A DNA stretch of 31,946 nt from assembly GCA_042408535.1 (NCBI GenBank), contig JBHORA010000020.1, forward strand, positions 1-31,946, in the 5' to 3' direction. Below the pieces are notes generated by a model, which saw nothing but the letters and a program-made list of their open reading frames with translations, did not search any database and was not told the origin of the DNA. The translations under genes and the position numbers were made by a program. This DNA comes from BPIH01 sp042408535. GTDB lineage: Bacteria; Chloroflexota; Limnocylindria; Limnocylindrales; CSP1-4. Numbering within the stretch: position 1 is the stretch's first letter; the number at the start of each line of letters is the position of its first letter. Shown piece by piece: positions 8,720-15,361 of the stretch.

Positions 8720-9076
8720 ATGGCGACCGTGAATCTCCCCGCGCTTCCGGAACCCGTCGAGGACCTCCTCAAGGAGCCGATCCTCCTTGGCTGGTATCGG
8801 GTCGCCGAGCCGCCCGTCCGCTACCGCGCCTACGAGGTGGGGGAGCGGCTTCGCTTCGGCTGGACGGTCCCGCCCCTTCGGAGCCGTCTGTGGCTGGCGA
8901 TGCTTCCCGGCCAGTACGCCCTGACGCTTCGCCTCTCGCCGTTTGGGGAGTGGCGCCTCGTCGAGGCGAAGCCCTTCGAGTTCCTCGAGGATGCCCGGCG
9001 CTGGGCGGCGGCCCTCTGGCGGGACGCCGTCCGGAGGGAGAAGGGGAGCGGCGCCGACAGGCCTGGCGAGGTCTGA
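8720..9076 (+). CDS. Small tryptophan-rich protein of unknown function
   Basis: A 118-residue protein I do not recognise. The ATG at 8720 comes 10 nt after the mfd stop, with GACGGG upstream, so it is probably co-transcribed with pth-mfd. No signal peptide or membrane helix is seen; it looks soluble. It holds several Trp and Tyr residues (LLGWYRVAEPPVRYRAYEVG, LRFGWTVPPLRSRLWLAMLP) and a C-terminal helix ending DARRWAAALWRDAVRRE. Codon use (heavy CTC/GTC, GC-rich third positions) matches its neighbours, supporting a real gene. An imperfect 22-bp tandem repeat starts 13 bp after its stop. Confidence 0.6.
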   Translation: MATVNLPALPEPVEDLLKEPILLGWYRVAEPPVRYRAYEVGERLRFGWTVPPLRSRLWLAMLPGQYALTLRLSPFGEWRLVEAKPFEFLEDARRWAAALWRDAVRREKGSGADRPGEV

Positions 9077-9088
9077 GGGCACCAGCCG

Positions 9089-9132
9089 AGGCCCGGCCGA
9101 CACGACTCGCAGGCCCCGCCGACACGACGCGA
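9089..9132 (+). repeat. Imperfect 22-bp tandem repeat after a stop codon
   Basis: Two adjacent 22-bp units (9089-9110 and 9111-9132) agree at 19 of 22 positions, sharing the core GCCGACACGAC. They lie in the short convergent gap between the 8720-9076 gene and the PTS operon. Confidence 0.75.
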
Positions 9133-9139
9133 ACGAGAA

Positions 9140-9167
9140 GGCGCCCCGGCCGGTCGACCGGGGCGCC
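9140..9167 (-). terminator. Terminator between convergent transcripts
   Basis: A perfect 10-bp stem (GGCGCCCCGG at 9140-9149 with CCGGGGCGCC at 9158-9167) has an 8-nt loop. On the minus strand it is followed by a T-rich stretch (TTCTCGTTC), fitting an intrinsic terminator for the PTS operon. On the plus strand there is no T-run, though the hairpin may still slow plus-strand transcription. Confidence 0.6.
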
Positions 9168-9230
9168 CCTGGGCTGCTGGGCGCTGCGCCCGGTCGGCGG
9201 CCGCCGAGCCCGGACGGATGTGCCTCCGAA

Positions 9231-10703
9231 CTACGCGCGAGCTGCCTCTTCGGCCGCAACCGGTACCCCGCCACCCGGCACCCAGCCGGTATCGACATAC
9301 CGGCGCTGCCACCAGCTGGCGAGGGCGATGAGGACGGCGCAGACGATGACGACACCGGCTGCGGCGACGGCCCCCTCGATCCGGGCAATGTTGCCGACGA
9401 GGAAGCCGAACCACTGGAAGTCGGTGTCGCCGAAGGTCGTGTTCTGGAAGCCGATGGCGCTCATGACCGGGACGAGGATCGCCGCGAAGAGGGTGATCTC
9501 GAGACCATTGACGAAGCCGCCGGCGACGGCACCCCGACGCCCGCCGGTCGCGTTGCCGAAGACGCCCGCCGTTCCGCCGGTAAAGAAGTGGGGGATCATC
9601 CCCGGCAAGATGAGCGGCAAGGCGAAGGCTGGACCGAGGGCGAGGCTCAGGAGGGCGAAGCCGACGAGACCGCCAACGACGCTCGCCAGGAAGCCGATGA
9701 TGACGGCGTTCGGGGCGTACGGGAACGTCACTGGGCAGTCGAGGGCCGGCACGGCACCCGGGATGACCCGCTCGGCGATGCCAGCGAAGGCCGGCACGAT
9801 TTCGCCGAGGATCGTCCGCACGCCGAGGAGGATGACTGCGACGCCGCCGCCGAAGAGGAGGGCGTTGCCGAACTGGGTCGTCAGGAAGCCGAGCCAACCA
9901 CCCACGGCGCCACCCGATCCACTGCCCACCTGGCTGATCGCGGCGTCGATCCCGACCCGGGCCCCGAGGACGATGGCGAGCAACCAGTAGATGATGATCA
10001 TCGCCACCGCCGTCCCGACCATCGGGTCGCGGAGGAATCGGAGCCCGGACGGGAACTCCATCTCTTCCGTGCTCCGGCTCTTGCCGACGAACTGGCCGAC
10101 GAAGCCGGCCGAGATGTAGCCGAGGGTCCCGAAGTGTCCGATGGCGACTTTCTCGCCGCCAGTCACCCGCTTCATCCAGGGCTGGGCGAAGGCCGGCATG
10201 ACGACCATCATCGTCGCCAAGCCGATGGCGGCGACGATGATCTGGAGGACGTTGTCGACCTTGGCGTTGTAGAGGACGACGGTCAGGACCGTCGCCATGA
10301 AGAGCATGTGGTGCCCGGTGAGGAAGACGTAGCGAAGGGGCGTCAGCCGGGCGAGGACGAGGGCGAGGATGACCCCGAAGAACATGGCGAAGGCGACGTT
10401 CGTCGCCACTGCCGGGATCTCGTTCGCGATGGCCGTGATCGCCTCGTTCGTCGGGACGACGCCCTCGACGCCGAAGGCACCGGTGATGAGGACGCCGAGC
10501 GGATCGAGGGCCGAGATGACCGCCCGGGCGCCGATCCCGAGGATGATGAAGCCGAGGGTCGCCTTGAGGGCTCCGCCGACGATGTCGCCAAGGCCCTTCC
10601 GCGAGGCGATGAGGGCGACGGCGGTGATCAGGCCGACGAGATACTCGGGATGCCCGAAGACATCCTTGGCGAGCCACTCGACGAGATACGTGATGGCATC
10701 CAA
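9231..10703 (-). CDS. ulaA: PTS system ascorbate-type EIIC permease
   Basis: Membrane-embedded sugar-transport subunit of the UlaA/SgaT family, about 490 residues with some ten or more hydrophobic segments. Diagnostic family stretches include a KDVFGHPEYLVGLI start, GHHMLFMATVL, a conserved KVAIGHFGTLGY block, the FPSGLRFLRDP segment and the PGMIPHFFTGGTAGVFGN loop. The TTG at 10703 is preferred because AAGGAGG lies 7-8 nt before it and family members start here; an upstream in-frame ATG at 10724 would place that ribosome binding site inside the gene. The family's characterised substrate is L-ascorbate, but relatives carry other substrates and no ascorbate catabolic gene lies nearby, so the substrate is open. 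It is last in the IIA-IIB-IIC operon, 108 nt after IIB. Confidence 0.9.
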   Translation of the reverse strand: MDAITYLVEWLAKDVFGHPEYLVGLITAVALIASRKGLGDIVGGALKATLGFIILGIGARAVISALDPLGVLITGAFGVEGVVPTNEAITAIANEIPAVATNVAFAMFFGVILALVLARLTPLRYVFLTGHHMLFMATVLTVVLYNAKVDNVLQIIVAAIGLATMMVVMPAFAQPWMKRVTGGEKVAIGHFGTLGYISAGFVGQFVGKSRSTEEMEFPSGLRFLRDPMVGTAVAMIIIYWLLAIVLGARVGIDAAISQVGSGSGGAVGGWLGFLTTQFGNALLFGGGVAVILLGVRTILGEIVPAFAGIAERVIPGAVPALDCPVTFPYAPNAVIIGFLASVVGGLVGFALLSLALGPAFALPLILPGMIPHFFTGGTAGVFGNATGGRRGAVAGGFVNGLEITLFAAILVPVMSAIGFQNTTFGDTDFQWFGFLVGNIARIEGAVAAAGVVIVCAVLIALASWWQRRYVDTGWVPGGGVPVAAEEAARA

Positions 10704-10811
10704 GATGCATCCCTCCTTGTTCATGGCCACCACGCGGGTGGCCGTCTCCCAATTCCCTCCAACCGGAACCACCGACCCGTGGGCTCGGGGCGGTGAGCGA
10801 GGTGGCTCGGC

Positions 10812-11090
10812 TCAGCCCTTGCCGAGCGCCGCGCCCAGCTTCGTCACCATCTCCTGGAGGTCGATGAAGTTCGAGATGGTGACGATCTTTGGTTTCACTC
10901 CCTGGAGCTGTTGGGCCAGCTCGTTCGAGGTGATGATGAGGTCGGCGGTCTGGGCGGCTGCTCGGGCGGTGCCGATGTCGGCGACCTCGAGGTCGGCCTG
11001 AACGCCGAGGGTCCGAAGGGCCTTCTCGGCCTGCATCCGGAGGAGGAGTCCCGAACCCAGGCCCATGCCACAGACCGCCAGGATCTTCAC
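10812..11090 (-). CDS. ulaB: PTS system ascorbate-type EIIB
   Basis: A 92-residue cytoplasmic phosphocarrier of the PTS lactose/ascorbate-type IIB superfamily. The N-terminal phosphorylation loop is intact (MKILAVCGMGLGSGLLLRMQ, with the phospho-acceptor C7), followed by a beta-alpha fold with VADIGTARAAAQTADLIITS. It accepts phosphate from the IIA histidine and passes it to the substrate bound to IIC. The GTG start at 11090 overlaps the stop of the upstream IIA gene (GTGA), and AAGGAGTG about 10 nt upstream serves as the ribosome binding site, so IIA and IIB are translationally coupled. Length matches UlaB (about 95-100). Confidence 0.93.
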   Translation of the reverse strand: MKILAVCGMGLGSGLLLRMQAEKALRTLGVQADLEVADIGTARAAAQTADLIITSNELAQQLQGVKPKIVTISNFIDLQEMVTKLGAALGKG

Positions 11091-11629
11091 GCGATATCAC
11101 CACTCCTTTCTGCTTCCACAGCCGCCTGGGCGGCCGTGTCGTCCCGGTCCCGCTCGTAGGCGACGATGAGGGCGTGGATGGCGGCCGGATCGCGAGCCTC
11201 GAGGAGCGCTCGCTGCCGTTCCGGGTCCGCGAGAAAGTCGGCCAGGGTCGCCAGCGCGTCGACGTGCCCGGTCTCGTCGGGAGCGGCGAGGCCGACGACG
11301 AGGCGGACCGGGTCGTTCGCCTCGTGGCCGAAGGCGACCGGCTCGGCGAGGGTGACGATGGCGAAGCCGGTTCGGCGGACGGCCGCCGAGGGCCGGGCAT
11401 GGGCGAGGGCGATCCCGGGGGCGATGACGATGTACGGCCCGAGGGCTTCGACGGTGGCGATCATCTCGTCCGTGTAGGCGGGCTCCGTCGCTCCACCGGC
11501 GACAAGGGCGTCGCCGACGGCCCGCACGGCCGCCCGCCAGTCCCTCACTCTGACGTCGAGCCGAATCGCCTCCAGCGGCAGACGGCTGGAGAGCGGACCC
11601 TCCGTGGCAGCCAGTTCCAGGTTCCTCAC
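11087..11629 (-). CDS. ulaC: PTS system EIIA, mannitol/fructose/ascorbate type
   Basis: First gene of the PTS operon, a cytoplasmic IIA domain of the PTS EIIA-2 family, 180 residues from the chosen GTG. The active histidine is in the family motif IAPGIALAHARP, H77 by this numbering. Conserved surroundings (TDEMIATVEALGPYIVIAPG; later GFAIVTLAEPVAFG and LATLADFLADPERQRALLEA) fit the UlaC/MtlA-IIA fold. The GTG at 11629 has GGAGG five to six nt upstream; the open frame runs further but that part has no family similarity. Its partner phosphate donor would be HPr, which is not seen here. It is divergent from ptsI across a 167-bp gap. Confidence 0.9.
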   Translation of the reverse strand: MRNLELAATEGPLSSRLPLEAIRLDVRVRDWRAAVRAVGDALVAGGATEPAYTDEMIATVEALGPYIVIAPGIALAHARPSAAVRRTGFAIVTLAEPVAFGHEANDPVRLVVGLAAPDETGHVDALATLADFLADPERQRALLEARDPAAIHALIVAYERDRDDTAAQAAVEAERSGDIA

Positions 11630-11796
11630 CTCGACCTCCAAGATGGGTCCCCCGGCCCGTACCGCCAGAGTATGGCGACTCGCCGGGCTGGGAGCAAGCA
11701 CAATAGACGTGCTCCGGACGGGCCGAACCGCCCGTCGGAGGTCGGAGCGGCCGGGCGGATGGTCTCTCCCGGCAGCGGGCACGGAGGTAGTCCCCG
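11630..11796. promoter_or_regulatory. Divergent control region between the PTS operon and ptsI
   Basis: This 167-bp gap must hold promoters for both directions. On the minus strand TATTGT (rc of 11700-11705) is a fair -10 box, placing the start about 65 nt before ulaC. A perfect inverted repeat GACGGGC-CGAACC-GCCCGTC (11717-11736) lies between the two genes and could be an operator shared by both. No -35 box is convincing on either strand, and no regulator gene lies nearby. Confidence 0.4.
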
Positions 11797-13536
11797 ATGC
11801 GCATACTCCATGGAGCGCCGGCCTCGGCTGGCGTCGCCACGGGACCGATCGTGGTGGTCGGGCCACCGTCGCGGATCGAAGGGGGGCGGATCGAGCCGGT
11901 GCAGGCTGCCGAAGAGCTGGCGCGGCTCGAGGCTGCCGTGGCGCGGGCGGCCTCGGCCCTGGAGGCTCTTGCCGGCGAGGTCGCCGCCGGGGGCCATGGG
12001 GACGAGGCCGCCATCTTCGAGGCGCAGGCCGAGATGGCGCGCGACCCGGCTCTCTTCGATCTGGCTCGGACGCGGATCGAGGGGGGCGAGGACGCCGTGG
12101 CGGCGATCCTCGGGGCGGCTGACGCCTTCGCCGAACAGCTCCGGTCGATCGACGACGAGCTCCTGGCGGCCCGGGCGGCCGATCTCGCCGACGTTGGGCG
12201 GCGGATCGCCCTCGAGCTCCTCGGTCGAACGGAGTCGGCGCCGAGGCTCGAGCAACCGTCGATCGTCGTCGCCGAGGACCTCGCCCCGTCGGTCACGGCC
12301 AGTCTGCCCCGGGACCGGCTCCTTGGTCTCGCCCTCGAAGCCGGCTCGCCGACGGCCCATGCCGCAATCCTCGCTCGGGCGTACGGGATCCCGGCCGTCG
12401 TCGGAGTCGCCGGCCTCCTCGCGGCCGTCACCGGTGACGGCTCGACGGAGGTCGCCATCGACGGTGAGCGGGGCGAGGTCGTCCTCGACCCGGATCCGGC
12501 CACGGCGCGCCGCTACGCCGAGCTGCGGGCGGTTGCCGACGCGGCCGCCCGGACCGACCTCGCCGAAGCCCACTTGCCAGCCGTGACCCTCGACGGGACC
12601 GAGGTGGCGCTCCTGGCGAACATCGGCACGCCCGAGGAGTCGGCACGGGCCGTTGCTCTCGGGGCGCACGGCGTCGGCCTCTTCCGGACGGAGTTCCTCT
12701 TCATCGAGCGGGCCGAGCCTCCCTCCGAGGACGAGCAGCTCGCGGCCTACCGGGCCGTCGTCGACGCCTTCGCTCCCCACCCGGTGACGATCCGCCTCCT
12801 CGACATCGGCGGCGACAAGCCGATCCCGTACCTGCCGCTGGAGCCCGAGGCGAACCCATTCCTCGGCGTGCGGGCGATTCGCCTCGCCGTCGAGCGGCCC
12901 GAGCTCTTCGTCACCCAGCTTCGGGCCGCGATGCGGGCGGCGGTCGGGGCAATCGGTCCGGACGGTCGGGCTCGGGTGAAGGTCATGGCGCCCATGGTCG
13001 CCGACGGGACCGACGTCGACCTCCTCCTCGACCTCGCGAGCCGAGCGGCGGCGGAGCTCCGAGACGAGGGCCTCGAGGCCGGGCCGATCGATCTCGGGGT
13101 CATGCTCGAGATCCCGTCGTCGATCCTCGTCGGACCGACGTACTTCGGGCGGCTTGCCTTCGCCAGTCTCGGCACGAACGACTTGACCCAGTACACGCTC
13201 GCCGTCGATCGCGGCAATCGGGCCTTGGGGCGCTACCAGGATCCCCTCCATCCGGCCGTCCTCCGCTTGATCAGGGAGGCGGTCCTCCCTGCCGAGGCGG
13301 CCGGGATCGAGCTCTCGGTCTGCGGGGAGATGGCGGGTGATGCGGTCGCGGCGCTCGCCCTCGTCGGGCTCGGGATCCGGAAGCTGAGCATGGCCTCGGG
13401 GAGTCTGCCGGGGGTTCGGCGGGCGATCCGGGCGTGTTCGCTCGAGCGGCTGGAGGCGGAGGCGGAGGCTGCGCTGGCACTTCCGACGGCGACGGCGGTT
13501 CGGGAGCGGTTTGTGGCACTCGCCCGGGAGTTTTGA
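11797..13536 (+). CDS. ptsI: PTS enzyme I (phosphoenolpyruvate-protein phosphotransferase)
   Basis: A 579-residue cytosolic enzyme I that autophosphorylates with PEP and transfers the phosphate to HPr. The N-terminal swivelling domain carries the phospho-histidine in GSPTAHAAILAR (H188). The C-terminal TIM barrel has GLFRTEFLF, TIRLLDIGGDKP, NPFLGVRAIR, SLGTNDLTQYTLAVDRGN and the catalytic CGEMAGD (C509). Length fits the family (about 570-590), without fused HPr or IIA. ATG at 11797 has GGAGG 9 nt upstream. It faces away from the IIA-IIB-IIC operon, suggesting joint control; an HPr gene is absent in this window. The stop codon lies in a 13-bp tandem duplication. Confidence 0.96.
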   Translation: MRILHGAPASAGVATGPIVVVGPPSRIEGGRIEPVQAAEELARLEAAVARAASALEALAGEVAAGGHGDEAAIFEAQAEMARDPALFDLARTRIEGGEDAVAAILGAADAFAEQLRSIDDELLAARAADLADVGRRIALELLGRTESAPRLEQPSIVVAEDLAPSVTASLPRDRLLGLALEAGSPTAHAAILARAYGIPAVVGVAGLLAAVTGDGSTEVAIDGERGEVVLDPDPATARRYAELRAVADAAARTDLAEAHLPAVTLDGTEVALLANIGTPEESARAVALGAHGVGLFRTEFLFIERAEPPSEDEQLAAYRAVVDAFAPHPVTIRLLDIGGDKPIPYLPLEPEANPFLGVRAIRLAVERPELFVTQLRAAMRAAVGAIGPDGRARVKVMAPMVADGTDVDLLLDLASRAAAELRDEGLEAGPIDLGVMLEIPSSILVGPTYFGRLAFASLGTNDLTQYTLAVDRGNRALGRYQDPLHPAVLRLIREAVLPAEAAGIELSVCGEMAGDAVAALALVGLGIRKLSMASGSLPGVRRAIRACSLERLEAEAEAALALPTATAVRERFVALAREF

Positions 13537-13557
13537 CGGGCAGATTTGACGGGCAGA
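13532..13557 (+). repeat. 13-bp tandem duplication over the ptsI stop
   Basis: TTTGACGGGCAGA occurs twice in direct succession (13532-13544, 13545-13557). The first copy contains the ptsI stop codon TGA at 13534-13536. The unit length is not a multiple of three. Confidence 0.9.
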
Positions 13558-13745
13558 GGCGTGTCGGGGCCCGTTCTCGGCTTCGGTCCAGCCGCGCCGT
13601 TCTGTCGTCTTGCTCGACCCGCCATGCCGCACATTCGAGCCGCCCCGCCGTCGTCAGCCTCCTCGCGGTCCCGGCCCGGTTCCGAAGCGGCACCGCGCCA
13701 TCCTGTTCTCTGGCGTGCTCTCGGTCGTCTGCCGCGACGACGTTC

Positions 13746-13935
13746 GCGCTCGCGGCGCCACTCTCCGTGGCGACGACCTTGTCCCCGTTCCCCGGCCCCT
13801 GGCCTGCCGGCGCTTCTGCGCTCGCGGCGCCACTCTCCGTGGCGACGACCTTGTCCCCGTTCCCCGGCCCCTGGCCTGCCGGCGCTTCTGCGCTCGCGGC
13901 GCCACTCTCCGTGGCGACGACCTTGTCCTCGCCCC
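13746..13935. repeat. 72-bp tandem repeat, about 2.5 copies
   Basis: Units start at 13746, 13818 and 13890 with identical sequence until the third copy diverges near 13928. Each contains a small perfect hairpin, CGCCAC-TCTCC-GTGGCG. The 72-bp period equals 24 codons, and on the minus strand all copies stay open and read repeated segments such as DKVVATESGAASAEAPAGQG. The enclosing minus-strand frame overlaps the 3' end of ptsI and has no other protein-like feature, so I treat it as a minisatellite. Confidence 0.9.
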
Positions 13936-14152
13936 GCGGCCCTCCCCCGTGGCTCTCCCCCGCGGCCCTCGCCCCGCGGCTCTCCCCGGTGCCACCCGTG
14001 CCGCTCCCGGCTGGCGCCGCCCGTCGGCGGCCCATCCTGGCCAGATGCACACCAGACGCACGTTATCGGGCCTCCAGGCCGGGCCGAGGGACCACGCCCC
14101 GCTGACGCGGGGTCTCAACCGCGGGCGGCGAGCGTGGCCGACAGCCCTAACG

Positions 14153-14189
14153 GGTCAGCCAGCCGGCCTCTGATTTCTGCTGGCTGGCC
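14153..14189. other. 11-bp hairpin in the spacer
   Basis: GGTCAGCCAGC (14153-14163) pairs with GCTGGCTGGCC (14179-14189) over 11 positions including one G-T wobble, with a 15-nt loop. No T-run follows. It is too far from ptsI (600 bp) to be assigned to it; it might mark the end of an unrecognised transcript. Confidence 0.35.
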
Positions 14190-14536
14190 ATACGTTCACC
14201 TCACGGTCGTTTGGCCAGGAAAGGGCCCGCGAGCGGGTCGCCGAGCCGGCCGGGCGGGCGATCGACGTGCTCGTTCGTGCTCGGCGGAGCTCGGGAGCCG
14301 GGCCCCGGCGGGCACTCGGCTTTCTGTGGACCGAGATAACGTGCACGTGGTGGGAATCTGTCCGGGATCCTGCCGTCGCGGCATGGCCGGCGTGGCGCGG
14401 ACGAGCGAGCGTGGGCGGCGGCAGAGCAGCGGCCGCGGCCCGGCGCGCGCGGAGTCGCTCTGACGAACCCGGGCCACCGCCAGTCCACCGCCGCACTCCC
14501 GAACCCGGGCCCCATCGGGCGCGCCGAGCGGAACCC

Positions 14537-14680
14537 GCACCCCGACCCCCGAGCCCGAACCCACACCCCGGACCCCACACCCGAGCCCACACCCCGGGCC
14601 CCACACCCCGGGCCCCACACCCCGACCCCGCACCCCGGACCCCGCACCCCGGACCCCAGACACCGGACCCCGCACCCCGG
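14537..14680. repeat. Degenerate 14-bp C-rich tandem repeat (G-rich on the minus strand)
   Basis: From 14588 the sequence falls into 14-bp units: CACACCCCGGGCCC twice, CACACCCCGACCCC, GCACCCCGGACCCC twice, a degenerate unit, then a partial one, ending at 14680. The preceding 50 bp are a looser version. The minus strand has many runs of three to four G in close spacing, enough for G-quadruplex formation. It ends about 55 bp before the likely apt -10 box. Confidence 0.85.
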
Positions 14681-14734
14681 CCAGGCGCCCCCAACTCCCC
14701 ATCGTTCGCCCCCAGCCGGCGGCGCCCGCTGCGC

Positions 14735-14740
14735 TACAGT
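14735..14740 (+). promoter_or_regulatory. Likely -10 box for apt
   Basis: TACAGT fits the TANNNT -10 pattern used by other promoters in this window and stands at the end of the repeat-rich spacer, giving a leader of about 90 nt before apt. No good -35 box is seen 16-18 nt upstream, so support is modest. Confidence 0.35.
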
Positions 14741-14835
14741 TAGCGTGCCGTCCGCGCCAGCGGGGGACGGACCGATACCAACTCGCCGTTCGCCCGCCAC
14801 GGGCGCGCCGTTCGACAGGAGGCACGACCACTTCG

Positions 14836-15357
14836 ATGTCCGCCGAGGACCTGCGTGCGAAGATCCGCGAGATCCCCGACTTCCCGAAGCCGGGGATCCT
14901 CTTCTACGACATCACGACCCTCCTCAAGGACCCAGCCGGCTTCCGGGAAGCCATCGATCTCATGCTCGAGCCCTATCGCGACGAGAAGATCGACATCGTC
15001 GTCGGCATGGAGTCGAGGGGCTTCATCTTCAGCGCGCCGATGGCATATCACCTCGGCGCCGGCTTTGTCCCGGTCCGGAAGCTCGGCAAGCTGCCAGCGG
15101 AGGTCATCTCCGTCGAGTACGCCCTCGAGTACGGCTCGAACACCCTCGAGATCCACCGCGACGCCATCGAGCCCGGCCAACGGGTCCTCATCGTCGACGA
15201 CCTCCTCGCGACGGGCGGCACCGTCCGGGGCACGATCGAGCTCGTTGAGCGGCTCAGGGGGGACGTCGTCGGGCTCGCCTTCCTCGTCGAGCTGTCGTTC
15301 TTGAAGGGCCGGGATCGCCTCGCCGGCCACCGGGTCACGAGCGTCATCACCTACTGA
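14836..15357 (+). CDS. apt: Adenine phosphoribosyltransferase
   Basis: Cytosolic purine-salvage enzyme converting adenine and PRPP to AMP, 173 residues, standard length. Family marks: the IREIPDFPKPGILFYDITTL start, GMESRGFIFSAPMA, the PVRKLGKLPAEVISVEYALEYG loop, and the PRPP-binding motif VLIVDDLLATGGT. ATG at 14836 is preceded by AGGAGG at 14817-14822, a rather long 13-nt spacing. The gene is followed after 4 nt by mtnA. Adenine comes from methylthioadenosine cleavage, so pairing with mtnA and ahcY makes metabolic sense, although no MTA phosphorylase or nucleosidase gene is seen here. Confidence 0.96.
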   Translation: MSAEDLRAKIREIPDFPKPGILFYDITTLLKDPAGFREAIDLMLEPYRDEKIDIVVGMESRGFIFSAPMAYHLGAGFVPVRKLGKLPAEVISVEYALEYGSNTLEIHRDAIEPGQRVLIVDDLLATGGTVRGTIELVERLRGDVVGLAFLVELSFLKGRDRLAGHRVTSVITY

Positions 15358-15361
15358 GGCC

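Larger units (their letters stand above)
13558..14835. other. Gene-poor 1.3-kb stretch with repeats
   Basis: No open frame here looks like a real protein: candidate translations on both strands are compositionally biased (Arg/Pro/Ser/Ala) and lack recognisable motifs. The stretch instead holds a 72-bp tandem repeat (13746-13935), an 11-bp hairpin (14153-14189), a C-rich 14-bp repeat (about 14537-14680) and a -10-like box before apt. Composition and repeats suggest a non-coding spacer or the remains of a decayed gene. Confidence 0.55.

Noticed and set aside
13746..13935. CRISPR array
   Set aside because: Units are directly adjacent and identical with no unique spacers, and no cas gene is present.
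13271..14050. A minus-strand frame with three DKVVATESGAASA repeats as a real repeat protein
   Set aside because: It overlaps the end of ptsI, has no recognisable start signal or domain, and the repeat is explained by the 72-bp DNA duplication. Kept only as a question in the findings.
13546..14463. Plus-strand 305-residue ORF in the gene-poor stretch
   Set aside because: Arg/Ser/Pro-biased translation made largely of the 72-bp repeat; no start signal.
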